Positions 61,490-64,000 of a DNA stretch of 64,000 nucleotides are shown here, one piece after another. Made by a program: the position numbers and the translations under genes. Below the pieces are notes generated by a model. That model made no database searches. It saw only the letters and a program-made list of their open reading frames with translations, and was not told the origin of the DNA. Each line of letters opens with the position of its first letter. Position 1 is the first letter of the stretch. The DNA lies in NCBI RefSeq assembly GCF_904846675.1, contig NZ_CAJHBT010000002.1, forward strand, positions 1-64,000, given 5' to 3'. The DNA comes from Psychrobacter urativorans (GTDB lineage: Bacteria; Pseudomonadota; Gammaproteobacteria; Pseudomonadales; Moraxellaceae).

Positions 61490-62812
61490 ATGAAAAACAA
61501 TCACACGCTTATTATCGGTGGCGGTATTGTTGGTGCCACTCTTGCGCTAAAGCTAGCACAAGCCAACCGGCCTGTCACTTTGATTGATGCCAGCCCTAAG
61601 TGTAATGAAGCAGATTGGGCAGTTAGACTTGCTCAGCGTGATGCGCGTGTTTATGCGCTCAGTCTCGCCAGTATTGGCCTATTAAAAGAGGTGGGCGCGT
61701 GGCAAAAGATAGTGGAGTCAGGGCGTAAGGCGGACTATTCGCAAATGCAGGTCTGGCAGCTGAATGGTATCGGCGAGCTAAAGTTTGGTGATGAAGGTCT
61801 TAGTAACGAAAGTCTTGATGCTAAAAGCTTTGGTAATAAAGGCTTTAATGACAATTTTAATCAAGCTAGCTCTTCGCCAAAACTACTCGGTAGTATGGTG
61901 GAGCCTTTTGTTATTGAGTATGCGCTGTGGCAGCGTATGCAGGAAGAAGATGTTAGCGGCTATCTGACCGTTATCGCAGGGCAAAAAGTCGTAGAGATGG
62001 ATTGGTTAGGGGCGCAGCAAGGCTACCGCGTCACGCTAGAGGATGGTGCAGCTATCGAGGCAGCACTGTTGGTAGGTGCAGACGGTCGCGGCTCGTTTGT
62101 GCGCAAGCAAGCAGGGATTGAGCTGGATACTTTAGATTATAACCAGACCGCGATTTGCTGTGCCATTCAAACCGCCAAACCGCATCAAGCGACTGCCCGC
62201 CAAGCGATGCTGCCCACCGGTACGCTAGCGCTATTGCCATTAGCAGATATCACAGTAGAGGATAAGGCCAATCCGCAACATTGGCAATCTGTGGTCTGGA
62301 CATTACCGCGCAATCAAGCTTTGGCACTTATAGAAGAGCCGCCGCGAGTTATCGCTGATAAATTGGCGGCTGCTAGTACTTATGAGCTTGGTGCTATTAG
62401 TCAGATTGAATCTATCGCCAGCTTCCCATTAGCTGCGCAGCAGGCGAAAAGCTATATCGCTGACAATTTAGTATTGATTGGTGATGCTGCTCATGGCGTA
62501 CATCCGTTAGCAGGGCAAGGGCTAAACCTCGGGATGCTTGATGTCCTAGCGTTAAGCGCACAATTAGAGAACGACTTTGCCCGCAGTAGCGGTACTTTAT
62601 GGGGCGTGAGTCAAACCTTACGCACTTATGAGCGTACGCGCCGTCCACATAACAGTCTGATGATGCACAGCTTTTCGGCATTAAACTGGTTATTTGCTGG
62701 CGAGTTGGCACAATCACGGCCTGTGCAGCAGATTCGTAATGAAGGCATGTATCGCGTTAGCAAAATAAAGCCGCTAATGCGTTTGTTTGCTAAGCAGGCG
62801 AGTGGAGTTTAA
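61490..62812 (+). CDS. UbiI/UbiF-family FAD-dependent hydroxylase
   Basis: Second ubiquinone-ring monooxygenase of the UbiH/UbiF/VisC/COQ6 family, 440 residues. Motifs: IIGGGIVGATLALKLAQA at the N-terminus, GADGRGSFVRKQAGI, and GDAAHGVHPLAGQGLNLGMLDV. Which ring position it hydroxylates is not clear. A run of pentapeptide-like repeats (98-122) is inserted after MQVWQLNGIGEL. Probably one transcript with ubiH. Confidence 0.88.
   Translation: MKNNHTLIIGGGIVGATLALKLAQANRPVTLIDASPKCNEADWAVRLAQRDARVYALSLASIGLLKEVGAWQKIVESGRKADYSQMQVWQLNGIGELKFGDEGLSNESLDAKSFGNKGFNDNFNQASSSPKLLGSMVEPFVIEYALWQRMQEEDVSGYLTVIAGQKVVEMDWLGAQQGYRVTLEDGAAIEAALLVGADGRGSFVRKQAGIELDTLDYNQTAICCAIQTAKPHQATARQAMLPTGTLALLPLADITVEDKANPQHWQSVVWTLPRNQALALIEEPPRVIADKLAAASTYELGAISQIESIASFPLAAQQAKSYIADNLVLIGDAAHGVHPLAGQGLNLGMLDVLALSAQLENDFARSSGTLWGVSQTLRTYERTRRPHNSLMMHSFSALNWLFAGELAQSRPVQQIRNEGMYRVSKIKPLMRLFAKQASGV
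61781..61855 (+). repeat. Five degenerate 15-bp repeats inside the second Ubi gene
   Basis: Five in-frame 15-base units encode KFGDE, GLSNE, SLDAK, SFGNK and GFNDN. The pattern is small or basic residue, Phe or Leu, then polar residues. It lies in a loop not found in most family members and looks like repeat expansion by slippage. Confidence 0.7.
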
Positions 62813-62839
62813 AAGTTTAAGCATCATGAGGAAAGAGTC

Positions 62840-63594
62840 ATAAAAACTAAGTTATGGACAACAATGTTAATTATGGCAGGCGCTTTGACATTATCAGCAT
62901 GTCAGACTCTTTCGGTATCGTCTTCTGAGCCAAACTCTGTGTCTAAAAGTTCTGATAACTATAAAAGTGAAAGTTATGGAAATCAAAATATTATCACTTT
63001 AGTACCAGATGTTCCTGATTCAGATGGCGATGGCGTCTTAGATGATGTAGACGCGTGCCCTGGAACCCCACTGCATACTGTAGTGGATAACACAGGTTGT
63101 ACCATAGTGGTTGATGTAGGGGGCCTTGAAATGGAGTTTCATGGGTTTTTCCCACCGATGAGCAGTCAATTACCCCCTATTTATCATCTAGAATTTGCAA
63201 AAATTGAAGAAAAACTTAATGAATATCCAGACGCCACTGTTTTTATTTTTGGTCATGTCGCATCAAATGAAACTAATAAAGACTCTTTAGCGACCTTTGG
63301 TTTCGAGTCTTTACCGCGTAATCGGGCACTTATTGTCAAAAATATGTTGGTACTAGAACATAATATTGCTTCTGAGCGTATCCATACTTATGATTGCTCA
63401 AACAATATCTTGCTATGGATACAGACGCTTTAGACCGTAACTTTGAAGTGCTCACTCTCAAAAATGTTGAGTCAAAAGACAGCCGCGTAACTTTGATGGC
63501 AAGCACTGAAGTGAATGACTTAATGGATCTTGAATATGTATCTTATACAAGAAAATATGGTGAATACGCAAAGCGCTGTGACAAGTTTGAATAG
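62840..63594 (+). pseudogene. OmpA-family lipoprotein gene, start codon lost and frameshifted
   Basis: Reading from ATA 62840 gives I-KTKLWTTMLIMAGALTLSAC, a standard lipoprotein signal if the ATA was once ATG, with GAGGAAAGAG just upstream. The mature part has a Ser-rich linker, a calcium-binding thrombospondin type 3-like repeat (DSDGDGVLDDVDACPGTP) and an OmpA-like peptidoglycan-binding domain (LEFAKIEEKLNEYPDATVFIFGHVASNET, LPRNRALIVKNMLVLEHNI). Near 63401-63412 the frame ends early (stop at 63433), and the sequence continues in another frame with MDTDALDRNFEVLTL to 63594. One lost base explains this. Internal ATG 62864 could still give a shorter product with a weak signal peptide. Confidence 0.7.
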
Positions 63595-63639
63595 CGGTAT
63601 AAATGATGGTTAATTATTATCAAATATTAAATTTACGCA

Positions 63640-64000
63640 TCACCCTAAAGCCGAAAACACCACCATCAGCACCGGCGAGACAATATTAATAATAAAGCCA
63701 AAACTAATAGCCAGCGGCACAACTTTTAGGCCGCCTGACTGCTGAATAATCGGTAACGTAAAGTCCATGCTCGTTGCACCGCCAAGTCCTACCGCTGCCG
63801 ATGGATACTGGCGCATAAATACCGGAATAAAAATCAGTGCAAAAAACTCGCGTATCAAGTCATTAAAGAGTGCCACACTTCCCCAAATCGCCCCATAAGC
63901 ATCGGTCATAACGATAGCCGATAGCGAATACCACCCAAATCCTGAAGCCAGTGCTAGCCCTTTCGTCCATGAGACATCCGTAAACAACAGCGCAAATATT
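63640..64000 (-). CDS. LysO-family lysine exporter, C-terminal part
   Basis: The reading frame is open past the right edge, so only the last 120 residues are seen. They match the C-terminal half of LysO (YbjE, DUF340): GFGWYSLSAIVMTDAYGAIWGSVALFNDLIREFFALIFIP, with the conserved Asp and Asn-Asp-x-x-Arg-Glu, then GLGGATSMDFTLPIIQQSGG and a last membrane helix. LysO exports lysine and thialysine across the inner membrane. The TTG at 63987 is an internal codon, not a start. Confidence 0.82.
   Translation of the reverse strand, partial: IFALLFTDVSWTKGLALASGFGWYSLSAIVMTDAYGAIWGSVALFNDLIREFFALIFIPVFMRQYPSAAVGLGGATSMDFTLPIIQQSGGLKVVPLAISFGFIINIVSPVLMVVFSALG

Overview
The window looks like chromosomal DNA of a gammaproteobacterium of the family Moraxellaceae, most likely Psychrobacter. 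This rests on protein content and gene order (fused nuoCD in a complete nuoA-N operon, an AdeIJK-like efflux operon, leuS-lptE-holA, dut-algC-argB, ispB facing rplU-rpmA), moderate to low GC, and polar low-complexity loops inside housekeeping proteins. No database could be searched, so the genus is an inference.

Layout. 1-2.0 kb is an accessory edge. A truncated IS5-family element sits inside the remains of an integron-type tyrosine recombinase gene (four in-frame stops, N-terminal part only). Immediately beyond is an AT-rich DUF2971 gene bounded by sequences resembling an integron cassette junction and an attC site. 2.1-7.6 kb is a stress and redox group: OsmC-like protein, flavodoxin-fold reductase, DUF938 methyltransferase, large-subunit catalase and an MBL-fold hydrolase, with a 283-bp MITE-like element between the last two. 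7.6-8.0 kb has two tRNA-Lys(TTT) genes from a local duplication. 8.3-23.3 kb is almost entirely minus strand: macAB, then leuS-lptE-holA (translation, LPS export, replication), argB and algC-dut (arginine, sugar phosphate and nucleotide metabolism), and rep helicase. 23.6-25.2 kb has a small lipoprotein and hemB.

25.4-32.2 kb is a tripartite RND multidrug efflux operon (membrane fusion protein, pump, outer membrane channel) transcribed leftward from a promoter with the geometry of a MerR-family target: a 20-bp spacer filled by a near-perfect dyad. 32.7-36.0 kb carries ispB, rplU-rpmA and lolA. A stretch of about 950 bp without genes precedes the 16-kb nuo operon (37.1-53.4 kb), which encodes the 13 subunits of NADH:quinone oxidoreductase, with C and D fused. 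NuoG and NuoA are longer than usual. 53.6-59.5 kb has a ferredoxin-NADP reductase, an unknown acidic protein, an MscS channel, ybeY, a glutathione S-transferase and phoH. The GST gene lies between phoH and ybeY, which are usually adjacent. 60.0-62.8 kb has two FAD monooxygenases of ubiquinone synthesis, which supply the quinone used by complex I. The right end has a broken OmpA-like lipoprotein gene and the end of a LysO-type lysine exporter gene running off the window.

The most notable observations are the decayed integron with its orphan cassette, the MerR-type promoter of the efflux operon with no regulator gene nearby, the MITE, and the recurrent low-complexity insertions in core enzymes.
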